Shown here piece by piece: positions 32,922-41,900 of a stretch of DNA of 64,000 bases. The stretch spans positions 1 to 64,000 of the forward strand of contig JANLPT010000164.1 of NCBI GenBank assembly GCA_031367405.1, given 5' to 3'. Source of the stretch: JALHNI01 sp031367405 (GTDB lineage Bacteria; Acidobacteriota; Terriglobia; Bryobacterales; Bryobacteraceae). A model generated the notes under the pieces. That model worked only from the letters and a program-made list of their open reading frames with translations, was not told where the DNA came from and made no database searches. Each line of letters begins with the position of its first letter. Positions within the stretch are counted from its first letter, which is position 1. A program made the translations under genes and the position numbers.

Positions 32922-34310
32922 ATGAATCGCCGGGATTTTCTGATGAGTAGCGCCCTCGGCGCGCCAAGTTTACTGGCTAGCCAAGCGCAGGCGCTCGCCC
33001 CCCAAGCCGATTGCATGATCCTCTTGTGGATGGCCGGCGGTATGGCGCAGACGGAAACCTTTGACCCGAAGCGATACACGCCCTATGAGCCGGGCCTCGC
33101 CTCCAGTGCCGTGCTGAGCACGTTTAAGCCGATCCCTTCGAAGGTGGATGGTATTGAGTTGACCGAAGGGCTGGAACGCATCGCTCAAGTAATGGACCGC
33201 GGCACCTTGCTGCGTTCGCACCAGGTAGGTGATTTGGGGCACATCTTACACACCAAGCATCAGTATCATTGGCACACTGGTTACGCGCCGCCGCAGCCAG
33301 TGCCCTTGCCGCACATGGGTGCCTGGATCGCCAAGGTGCGTGGGCCCAAACATCCTGACGTGCCCGCCTTCATCAATATTGGCCAAAATCTAGAGCTCGG
33401 CGGTGAGGCCGATGCTTTGAAAGCTTTCCATACGGCGGGATTTCTGGGCAGCGAATTCGGCCCCTTCAGCATTCCCGACCCTCATGACGCCATCTCTGCC
33501 GTGCGCCCTCCCAAGGAATTCACCGACTTGCGCTTCCGCCGCCGTCACGAGATCTACCAGGAGTTAGTAAAACGCAATCCGGTACTGCGCGACGCCTCCG
33601 ACTATCAGCAGGACAGCTTAGTGGCGGCGATGGAGAATGCGCATCGCTTTCTCGCCTCACCCGGAGCGAAAGCGTTTGACTTATCGCTCGAACCCAAAGC
33701 CAGTTACGACACTTACAACACCGGCAAGTTTGGCTTGGGTTGCTTACTCGCTCGCCGTCTGGCCGAGACGGGCGCTCGTTTCGTCGAAGTGTCGAGCGAG
33801 TACATTCCATTTCGCTTCTGGGACACGCATGAGAACGGCCACTCGCGCGTCGTGGGGATGAAACAATCGGTCGACCAGCCGATCTCGCAACTGATTCTCG
33901 ACTTAGAGGCGCGGGGCCTGCTGGACCGCACCCTCGTCGTTTTAGCGAGCGAATTCGGGCGCGACATGCTGACCGAGGGCAAGCCGGGCTTGGCCGTGCA
34001 GGATCAAGTGACGGTACCCGACAAGATGACCCATCCCAAGCACTACGGCATGCACCGCCACTTTACCGAAGCGACCAGCGTGTTACTTTTCGGCGGAGGC
34101 ATCAAAAAAGGTTACTTACACGGAGTAACTGCCGATGAGCGCCCCTGCAAGGTGGTAAAAGATCCAGTGTCGATTGAAAACTTGCACGCGACTATTTACC
34201 GTTCGATGGGTATCGCGGCCGACCACGCCTATGTCGTGGAGAAACGGCCGTTCTATGTCACTAAGGACGGTAAAGGGAAAGCGGTCGACGCGATGTTTGC
34301 CCGCAGCTAG
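32922..34310 (+). CDS. DUF1501 family protein
   Basis: 462 residues with a twin-arginine signal (NRRDFLMSSALG) and AAGG before the ATG. DUF1501 proteins have a sulfatase-like alkaline phosphatase fold; landmarks include LLWMAGGMAQTETFDPK, LRSHQVGDLGH, SEFGRD and GMHRHFTEA. It begins six bases after the PSD1 gene, the standard partner. Both are exported, so they presumably act together in the periplasm, with DUF1501 a candidate hydrolase; the substrate is unknown. Its stop overlaps the stop of the convergent RraA-like gene by 3 bases. Confidence 0.92.
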   Translation: MNRRDFLMSSALGAPSLLASQAQALAPQADCMILLWMAGGMAQTETFDPKRYTPYEPGLASSAVLSTFKPIPSKVDGIELTEGLERIAQVMDRGTLLRSHQVGDLGHILHTKHQYHWHTGYAPPQPVPLPHMGAWIAKVRGPKHPDVPAFINIGQNLELGGEADALKAFHTAGFLGSEFGPFSIPDPHDAISAVRPPKEFTDLRFRRRHEIYQELVKRNPVLRDASDYQQDSLVAAMENAHRFLASPGAKAFDLSLEPKASYDTYNTGKFGLGCLLARRLAETGARFVEVSSEYIPFRFWDTHENGHSRVVGMKQSVDQPISQLILDLEARGLLDRTLVVLASEFGRDMLTEGKPGLAVQDQVTVPDKMTHPKHYGMHRHFTEATSVLLFGGGIKKGYLHGVTADERPCKVVKDPVSIENLHATIYRSMGIAADHAYVVEKRPFYVTKDGKGKAVDAMFARS

Positions 34311-35017
34311 ATACGCTTGTACTGCTCCACTGTCTTGCCCAATGACTTATTCTTCCTGATATCGGGAACCATATTGGTTTCCCGGACATCGATCTCCTGG
34401 GCGCGCTGAAGCACCTCCGCCGCACGCGCGGCGGGCACCCGCACCACGCCATCTTCGCCCGCCACAATCCAATCGCCGGGCATGATCACCACACCGCCGC
34501 AGTTAACAGGAATGTCCCGCGCGACACTGGCCCAGCGGCTGACGCTGGACGAGGGCACGATGCTGCGGGAGAACACCGGCAGCCCCAGGGCGCGAATCTC
34601 GGCGAGATCGCGTAAGCCGCCATCCAGAATGACGCCGGCCATGCCCCGTACACTGGCGGCGGTCGCCATCAGCCCGCCCATGCCGGCCACATCCAGGCCG
34701 TTCTCCACCACGATCACGCCGACTGCGCCAGGCGGCGCATGGTCGATCATCTCCACCGAGTGCTTCGCGCTCAGTTGCGCGGTGGCCTTCTCCTTGGTGG
34801 TGGCGCGCAGCAGGGCCGTGGTGGCCCGGCCGACGAAGCGATCGGGAATATTGGGGCCCAGGATGCGTGGACGCATGTCGTGCGAAAGAAAGCCACGCTG
34901 GCCCGTAATCTGGTCAACGGCGTCGGCAACGCTCGCCACCGTGGCCTTGCGAAACCCTTCCGTCAAGGCGTCGTCGGCAGACAAAGCGCCGGCAGCTAAA
35001 AGAAATAGGGAGATCAT
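34307..35017 (-). CDS. Exported RraA/HMG-aldolase family protein
   Basis: 236 residues from the ATG at 35017; a GTG two codons upstream is possible. The fold is RraA-like: GGLMATAASVRGMAGVILDGGLRD, given here as GGLMATAA and GVILDGGLRD, then ALGLPVFSRS and IMPGDWIVAGEDGVVRVP. Members act as HMG/oxaloacetate-type aldolases or as RNase E inhibitors. The N-terminus MISLFLLAAGALSADD looks like a signal peptide, which is unusual because these proteins are cytoplasmic. It is divergent from the M23 gene with only 25 bases between starts. Confidence 0.8.
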   Translation of the reverse strand: MISLFLLAAGALSADDALTEGFRKATVASVADAVDQITGQRGFLSHDMRPRILGPNIPDRFVGRATTALLRATTKEKATAQLSAKHSVEMIDHAPPGAVGVIVVENGLDVAGMGGLMATAASVRGMAGVILDGGLRDLAEIRALGLPVFSRSIVPSSSVSRWASVARDIPVNCGGVVIMPGDWIVAGEDGVVRVPAARAAEVLQRAQEIDVRETNMVPDIRKNKSLGKTVEQYKRI

Positions 35018-35042
35018 CGCCACGATTATGGCAAACTAACGG

Positions 35043-35909
35043 GTGTTTCTCTCGATCCTCCTCGTACTCGCCGCCCAGGTGCCCGATTTCCAGGTTCCTT
35101 CCAGCGTCGCCCAAGGCGATACTTTGCGCATCATGGGCAACCCCGCTGGGGAAGCGCACGCCACGTTGGCCGACAAGAAGCTGCGCCTCTTCGCCCACCC
35201 GAGCGGCTTATCCGGCCTGATGCCGGTGCCCGCCACGCTCGCGCCCGGCCAGTATCCGCTCACCATCTCGGACGCGAGTGGCAAAGCGCTCTTCACCCAA
35301 AGCGTTACGGTGCGCGACGCCAAGTTCCCCATTCAAAATATCGCCACTACGACCGCCATGACGTCGCTGAAGCCGGCGCCGGGCGAAGTAGAAAGTATTC
35401 AAGCTTTTCTGAATAGCGTAAGTGAGGCTCGCCTTTGGAGTGAGCCCTTTCGCGCCCCTACACCCGAGTGCATGAACTCTCCTTACGGCGTCCAGCGCTA
35501 CTATCAGGGCAAGCCCAGTGGGAACTTCCATCGCGGGCTTGACCTGCGCTCGCCTCTGGGCACGCCGGTGAAAGCTACCGCAGCCGGTGTCGTGAAGCTG
35601 GCCCATCCCTGGAACTACACCGGCGGTACGGTCGGCATCGATCATGGGCAGGGCTTCACGTCGATGTATCTGCACCTGTCGAAGATCGCGGCGACCGAAG
35701 GAGCGATGGTGCAAGCGGGCGATGTCGTCGGCTACGTAGGCAGCACGGGCTTCGCCACCGGGCCGCATTTGCACTGGGGACTTTTTATCGGCGGCGTCGC
35801 GGTGAATCCGCAGAAGTGGGTCGCCATTCCGGCGTGTGGTGCGTCGCCGGCTGCCGCGCCACGCAAGCTGACGCCCCGGAAACGGGCGGCTACGCGCGCA
35901 CGAAATTGA
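35043..35909 (+). CDS. M23 family metallopeptidase
   Basis: 288 residues. M23 peptidases cut peptidoglycan cross-links or, when inactive, regulate amidases. Signal peptide MFLSILLVLAAQ, an Ig-like N-terminal domain (VAQGDTLRIMGNP), then the catalytic domain with zinc ligands in HRGLDL, and HLH in ATGPHLHWG, all intact. The C-terminal tail is Lys/Arg-rich (KLTPRKRAATRARN). The start is a GTG only 25 bases from the divergent RraA-like start. Acts in the periplasm. Confidence 0.92.
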   Translation: MFLSILLVLAAQVPDFQVPSSVAQGDTLRIMGNPAGEAHATLADKKLRLFAHPSGLSGLMPVPATLAPGQYPLTISDASGKALFTQSVTVRDAKFPIQNIATTTAMTSLKPAPGEVESIQAFLNSVSEARLWSEPFRAPTPECMNSPYGVQRYYQGKPSGNFHRGLDLRSPLGTPVKATAAGVVKLAHPWNYTGGTVGIDHGQGFTSMYLHLSKIAATEGAMVQAGDVVGYVGSTGFATGPHLHWGLFIGGVAVNPQKWVAIPACGASPAAAPRKLTPRKRAATRARN

Positions 35910-35976
35910 GTGCTTGCTATCGGCGGCTGGCCGATCAACTGTCCGTTCGATAGTGGGTCCGGTCCGAAAAATTAAC

Positions 35977-37479
35977 TCAGCTTGGTCCGAACAGCGGTGG
36001 CGGCGTATCCGGATCGAGCGGGTAGATAGGACGCGGGACTCGCTTGAATGGTAACTGCCGGAGGTTGGCGGTACTCACTCCGGGCGTGTCAACCAAGAAG
36101 ATCTGGCGGGCCAGTGGCTCGTAAGCGGCACGGAAGCCATTCGGAGATTTGACCACGACAATCTTACAGTAAGTAGGGTCGATGCCATGGCTGCGGAAAA
36201 GTTCCGGGTCCACGGTCATGGCGGACCGTTCGGCGATCAGAATTTGTACTTGCCCAACCTCGAGAACGACGGCGCGGCCCATACAAGTGGTAATGCCAGT
36301 GTTATAGCCACGCGCGCGCGCCGTCCAACGCCCATCCGAAATTAACCTGACACGACCAGTTACTCTTACTGGCTTCGAATGCTTCTTATCGAACGCACCT
36401 CCCACTTTCATCGTGACGACTGACCCGACGCCGGCGGAAATCGCCGTGTGGACCGCCGCCGGATCAACCAGAAAGATCGCCGCCGGGCCAGTAAGTGGCG
36501 CGCACACAAGATGCTTCAGCACACCCGTGCTATCGCCGGGCGAACCGGAGCCGGTGCTGTCGGATGACTCCGCTAATACCACCGGCCCCCCTTCGAGGCG
36601 CAACGCAGTTGCGATGGCTTCGCTAACTGGAGTTAGTGTAACTTCGTATTTCTTTCTGTTATCCCAGAGCCGGCGGGCGAGCGTATCCGCCTGCCGTTGC
36701 GCGGCCAGCCGATCTCCGTTGGTGACGGCCACCACGGCGCAGCCCATTTCCGCAATGTCCATCCAGGGCTGCACGGGAAAAATAGAAACCGCTTCCGCCT
36801 TGCCGCTTTGCTCAAATGCCTGCGCCGACTTAAATAACTGGTGCATCGGGCCGCGGTAGGTTTGGGAGTTCTCTGCCGGAATGATTAACGGCAGCTTACG
36901 GAAAGCGATACAGGGGCGCACTTCGCCGTTCACGATGCGTAACATCAGTCGAGCTGCTTTTTGGCCCGTTTCGAACATATCGATGTGAGGATACGTGTGA
37001 TAGCCGACGATGGCGCTGGAGAGTTCAACCATACGGCGGGTGATGTTGGCGTGGAGGTCAAGCGTCAGGACGATGGGCGCGTGCGGCCCCAAGATAGCGC
37101 GCGCACGCTGCAGAATGTAGCCCTCGACGTCGTCCTCGCCCTCGGCCGTCTGCGCACCGTGCATGGCCAATAGCAGCGCATCCGGCTGGGCCTCGCGAAG
37201 GTGATGCTCGAACTCCCCCGCTAAGCGCCGGAAGTCCGCGCGCACCAAGCGGTTGGCCGTGATGGCCCAGGCCGCACAGACCGGAACCACCGTAGTTCGC
37301 AGCCGGGTAGCTCGCGAAGATGTTTGTAACACCTCAATAAAGCCGCCCATCTCGGTGAGTTTGCCGACATGGCGAAGATAGGCATCCCGGCCGAAGACCG
37401 GCGAAAAGTCATCGTAGCGGGTACGGACGGGAGAGAAAGTATTGCTCTCCTGCAACATGGAAGCGATCGCGATTTTCAA
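35977..37479 (-). CDS. M81 family metallopeptidase (MlrC-like)
   Basis: 500 residues. The family is named for microcystinase C, a zinc enzyme that opens linear peptides. Characteristic blocks are MKIAIASMLQESNTFSP, LLAMHGAQTAEGEDDVEGY (as LLAMHGAQ), LTLDLHANITRRM with metal-binding Asp and His, VGYHTYPHIDM, and PAESSD-like VLAESSDSTGSGSPGDST. No signal peptide. Most homologues handle unknown peptides, so the microcystin name should not be taken as the function. It converges on the M23 gene across 67 bases that contain weak inverted repeats. Confidence 0.92.
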   Translation of the reverse strand: MKIAIASMLQESNTFSPVRTRYDDFSPVFGRDAYLRHVGKLTEMGGFIEVLQTSSRATRLRTTVVPVCAAWAITANRLVRADFRRLAGEFEHHLREAQPDALLLAMHGAQTAEGEDDVEGYILQRARAILGPHAPIVLTLDLHANITRRMVELSSAIVGYHTYPHIDMFETGQKAARLMLRIVNGEVRPCIAFRKLPLIIPAENSQTYRGPMHQLFKSAQAFEQSGKAEAVSIFPVQPWMDIAEMGCAVVAVTNGDRLAAQRQADTLARRLWDNRKKYEVTLTPVSEAIATALRLEGGPVVLAESSDSTGSGSPGDSTGVLKHLVCAPLTGPAAIFLVDPAAVHTAISAGVGSVVTMKVGGAFDKKHSKPVRVTGRVRLISDGRWTARARGYNTGITTCMGRAVVLEVGQVQILIAERSAMTVDPELFRSHGIDPTYCKIVVVKSPNGFRAAYEPLARQIFLVDTPGVSTANLRQLPFKRVPRPIYPLDPDTPPPLFGPS

Positions 37480-37516
37480 ATGAGTCCCCCTCAGGGACTC
37501 TTCAAAATATCAGCCT

Positions 37517-38482
37517 TTAGCTGCCCTGAAATTCGCGCTGTGAGAGGGGGCTGGAGAGAGACAAATAATCGGGCCGGTCAGCGATGCTTTGGTGGCGGAA
37601 GGTGCGGATCACTTGGCCGTGATAAACGACGAATACGCCCGGCATCTGAAAGATATCGTTCTGTAGGCCGAATCCGCGGCCTCTAAAAATGGCGGCTTCG
37701 ATAAAACGAAACCACACCATCGGGCCAAAGACGTCCAGGAGGCGGCCACGTCCGAGTCCGAAGGCCCGGTAAATGACTTGGGTGGGATCAGCCAGGCGCG
37801 CGACGTCGCTGAGTGAAGGAGCCAGCCGGTTGATCAGCACTTCCTCGCTTGCGATGTGTACCAAAACGAGCCGCGTGCCATCGCGTTCGATTGCCGCGCG
37901 GTCTCTAGCCAGATCCGCCAACGCTTCCCGGCAAAACGGGCAGCCGAGGTGGCGCAAGAAAACGACCATCACCGGCGAGAGGCGCGAGAGCTCGTCCAAG
38001 CTGACGCCCAGGCTGGTGCGAGACCGCATGGCGATCCGCTGGATCTCGGGGCAAGACACGCGCTGACGGCCGATGAATTCATCCCACGCATCGTGGAGGA
38101 CGATGCCGAGCGGCAGCAACCAAACGCCGTAACCCAGCGTGAGGTGCCACCAGGGAAAAAAGCTTTGAGGTTGCCGGAAAGCAGTGGTCGCCGCGAAAAC
38201 CACCATCGTCGCGCAGACCGATGCTGACGCCGCGATCACGGCCCACTGCCGTACCGGATTGAAGGAGGCCATCAGGAGCCCCAATCCTAAGCCCAGCGAA
38301 GTTCCGATGGCGTGAGCACGCCAAAAACCCAACGCAAAATCAGTCCCGGACACATCTAAACCAACGAGAGAGAGTTGACCCGGGATAATCCAAATCGCCG
38401 AGAACAGAAGCAGATGGTAGCCAGCTGCGAGCCGAAGCACGAAAGGCATCCACCGCCGTTGACTTGTATTCCCGTTGCTCAC
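37517..38482 (-). CDS. 4TM membrane domain fused to a peroxiredoxin-like domain
   Basis: 321 residues from a GTG. The first 130 hold four hydrophobic segments (FVLRLAAGYHLLLFSAIW, AIGTSLGLGLGLLMA, WAVIAASASVCATMVVFAA, WHLTLGYGVWLLPLGIVL), DoxX-like in layout. The second half is a thioredoxin-fold AhpC/TSA-type domain with the redox motif LGCPFCRE (CxxC) in the pattern of PRXL2/SelL-like proteins. The fusion suggests a membrane-tethered thiol oxidoreductase drawing electrons from or protecting the membrane; this is inference. M81 starts downstream on the same strand after 37 bases. Confidence 0.75.
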   Translation of the reverse strand: MSNGNTSQRRWMPFVLRLAAGYHLLLFSAIWIIPGQLSLVGLDVSGTDFALGFWRAHAIGTSLGLGLGLLMASFNPVRQWAVIAASASVCATMVVFAATTAFRQPQSFFPWWHLTLGYGVWLLPLGIVLHDAWDEFIGRQRVSCPEIQRIAMRSRTSLGVSLDELSRLSPVMVVFLRHLGCPFCREALADLARDRAAIERDGTRLVLVHIASEEVLINRLAPSLSDVARLADPTQVIYRAFGLGRGRLLDVFGPMVWFRFIEAAIFRGRGFGLQNDIFQMPGVFVVYHGQVIRTFRHQSIADRPDYLSLSSPLSQREFQGS

Positions 38483-38535
38483 TCTTTCTATTGATGACCA
38501 TTTCTACATATCCGACTCAATTACCGCGCTGAAAA

Positions 38536-38979
38536 ATGACTTCTACCCCGCCGCTTAGCGTTCGTTACAGTCCGGAAGGCATGTTCATCCCCGAGATTGA
38601 CCTTTGGCTCGACCCGCGCGTCCCAGTCCAAAACGCCTGGTTCTCGCACGCCCACTCCGATCATGCCACCGGCCGTCCTACAAACGTTTGGGCTACTCTG
38701 CGGACTTTGAAACTGTACCGGCTTCGCTGGCCAGAAACTATAGATATAGTTCAAAGCTTGAAACCGCTCGCTTGGGGAGAGCCAAACGTATTCAAAGACG
38801 CAATATTGACCGCTTGGCCAGTTGGCCACATCGTGGGGGCAGCTCAACTTTGTGTGGAAAAAGACGGCTATCGGATCGACGCCGCACTCGGCTCAGGTTT
38901 AGTGAGAGTGGCGGCGTGCAGCGGCAAACGGGTGGCAGAGTTGCCGTTTTGGCGGCCTACTGGCGGACCGCGATCGTAG
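38536..38979 (+). pseudogene. Truncated metallo-beta-lactamase-fold exonuclease
   Basis: 147 codons. The first 115 residues match the start of MBL-fold mRNA-processing-type exonucleases: GMFIPEIDLWLDPRVPV, the metal motif SHAHSDHA (HxHxDH) and a GHIVGAAQL block. Intact proteins run to about 330 residues and carry further metal ligands (the GD and later H motifs) that are absent. From about residue 117 the sequence changes to an unrelated tail that ends inside the 3' end of the giant repeat gene on the other strand. Loss of half the fold means it is almost surely inactive; a deletion that joined it to its neighbour is the simplest explanation. Confidence 0.65.
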
Positions 38980-41900
38980 TTCCGGCCGGACTTTGCCCGG
39001 CACCCACGAAGACCTCAATGGGCGTGGCGGCGTTGGCCGGCGTGGCCAGCGGTAGCTTGAAGTTGATCTGCATGAGCCCCGAAACCAGCGCGGGTGCGGA
39101 ACCGGCGTAGACGATGTCGGCGGCCGGGACGTCCACGCCGTTCACCCGCACCCGGACGGCGGCGAGCGGCTTTTTGAGGTTGTTGGATGGGACGATCTCG
39201 CCATCGACACCGCCCGGGGCGGTCTGGCCTTCGCCCGTGACGTAAAGCACGACGATGGCCCCGGCTTGCGCCGGATTCGATGGACTATTGAACGAGCCGT
39301 CGGCATTGAGCGCAGCCGCCTGGCGGCCGTCGGCCGTGAAGATACCGGGGGCGGTGTCGGCGATGCGCGGAGCCAGCGCGGTGGAAGGCGAGTTGTTGTA
39401 CTCCACCGTCATTTGGGCGAACGCGCGCCCAAAGAGCTGATAGGGTACGGCCGCATTGATCTGGGTATTACTGGCGTAGAGAATGGGCGCGGGGATGCCG
39501 TCGAAGAGTACCCGGACTCCAGCAAGCGAGGTAGCGAAGCGTCCGTTGGCCACGGTGCCTGATACCGCCTGCGACGGGCCCAGGTCAGTGCCGATGATGG
39601 TGAACAGCATGCCGGGGGAGAGGGGGCCGGGCTGATAGGTGGCCGAGTTGGCGAAGGCGGAAATCATGGGGGCCGGCTCCGCCGGGAAGGACACGGTGAA
39701 TGAGACGGTGATCGTCGCGGTCTGTCCGCCGGTGAGAGGCACGAGCGTGAGATGGCCGACCGCAATCGGCACTCCGGGAGGCAACGCGGCGGTGATCACG
39801 GAGATGGAAATGGATGCCGGCGTCGTCGCGGCCAAGGGCGTCACCGAGAGCCAATTCACATCGCTGGTGACGTTGAACGACAGCGGAGCGGCCGCCATCG
39901 TCGAGGCGATCTGCACCGTCTGGGCGGGCGGATTGCTTTGCCCCAGGCGACCGGTGAAGTTGACGGAGTTCGGCGTGGCCAACAGAGTACTCGTTGAGAT
40001 GACCGTAAGCGTTACAGTAACCGGGGTGCTGCTGCCGGAATTCGTGTCGAATACCGTGATCGTGGCGGTATAGTTGCCCGCCGGCAGCGAGGACGCGGCG
40101 CTGTTTAGCGCTACCTGAAGGGTGCCGCCGGATGGCCCTCCCGATTGCGTCACCGTCAGCCAATTGACGCTAGAAGTGAAGGTGAAGGGCTGTTGACTTG
40201 ACACCTGTATCGTTTGCTGAATCGGGAGGGGTGGCAGTCCTCTCAATTGGGTAAAGCTGAGCGTGGTGGGGGTTACCTGCAGAGCCACCCCCCGATTCAC
40301 GATGAGGGTTACGGGAATCATCAGCGGCGTACTGCCGGCGGTCTGCGCCGTAATGGTTACGGTGGCAAAGTAAGTGCCGTCACTGAGGAGGGCAGGGTTC
40401 ACCTGGACAATCAAACTCGATGGCGTGACACCGTTGGAGGTACTCAACGTCAGCCAGTTGGCGGTGGAATTGCCCAGGCTTGAACTAACTCCGTAGCTGA
40501 GGTTACCGCTGGTGCTGTTGATCTGAATCGTCTGCGGCGCGGCGAGATTCGCACCACTGAAAATCAACTCGGACTTATCCACGTTGAGCGAGAGAAGCGA
40601 GTTGACATTTAAGGTAACCGGAATCACCAATGCGTTAGCGCCGTTCGATACCGTGCCACTGTTGCCGCTCGATACCGTCACACTACCGGTGTAGATGCCG
40701 GCGCTTAGCCCGGCGGGCGAAGCGCTAATCGTCAAAGTAGACGGCGTGCTACCCGAATTGACCGTCGCCGTCAGCCAACCGGAGCCGGTGTTGGTGGAAG
40801 CGGACGCTGACACAGTAAGTGTGCCACTGGTGCTGGTGATCGGGCGCTGCTGCGCGGGCAGCGAATTGCCGTTCACTTCCGCATTAAAGTTCACCGGCGC
40901 GGTGGACATCGTCAACAGAAGGCCGGCACTTACATTCAGCGTCACATTGATGGTGGAGCTGAGGGTGGTGGTGCCGGGCGCGGTGATCGTGACGATTCCT
41001 GAGTAATTACCGGGGGGCAGCGTCGAGACAATGTTACTCACTAAACTGACGGCGAAGGCACCCGGCGTCTGGACGATGAGGGGGGTGGCTACGAGCCAGT
41101 TTCCCCCGCTCGAAGTGGACGCGGAGATGGTTGCCCCGAGACCGGCCCCGGTCGAAGCGCTGACCAAAAATGTACGTGGGGAAGGCAGCGCGAGTCCGCT
41201 CTGATAATTGAAAGTGACCGATTGCTGACTGAGCCGCAACAATGGTCCGTTCGTGATTTCCAGAGTTACCGGTAGGTTCACCGTGAAGGCGCTTGAAAAT
41301 ACTCTCAGACTACCGGAGTAAATCCCCGCCGCCAAGCCCGCAGGGTTCACATAAACCGCGATGTTGCCGGGAGTGTTGTCGGTGGAAGCGATGCCCTGCA
41401 GCCAGTTCTGGCTCGATGTGACGGTGTAAGCCAGGACGGCGCTGGGGCTCGATATCGACACGTTGCGCGGGGCGGGCGGCGTGCCGTTGGCTTGAGCGAT
41501 AAAGCTGAGGCTGGTGGGGCTGAGGATCAACCCCCCTTGGCTCGTCGCGTTGATGGAGAGCGAGACCGGAACGATGGCACCGTTGTTCGATGCTCCGGGC
41601 GCATTGAGAGTGATCGCCGCAAGGTAGAGTCCGGTGGCGAGCCCGACCGGGTTCACCCGGATGGTGGCCGTATTGGGGGTGGAACCAGTACTGTTCAACA
41701 CCGTGATCCAGGGGACATTCACACTGAGGCTAAACGGCACGGCGACCCCGGTATTCGCGGTGACGATCAGGCTCTGGTCAGTCAGCGGGCCGTTCAGCGC
41801 GGAGGTGAAGGTGAGTAAGTTGGGCGAGAGCAGCACGATGGGCGCGCCCCCCGCACTCGACACGGTGAAGGCGATGGGAATTTGAATGAGGGAGTTACTC

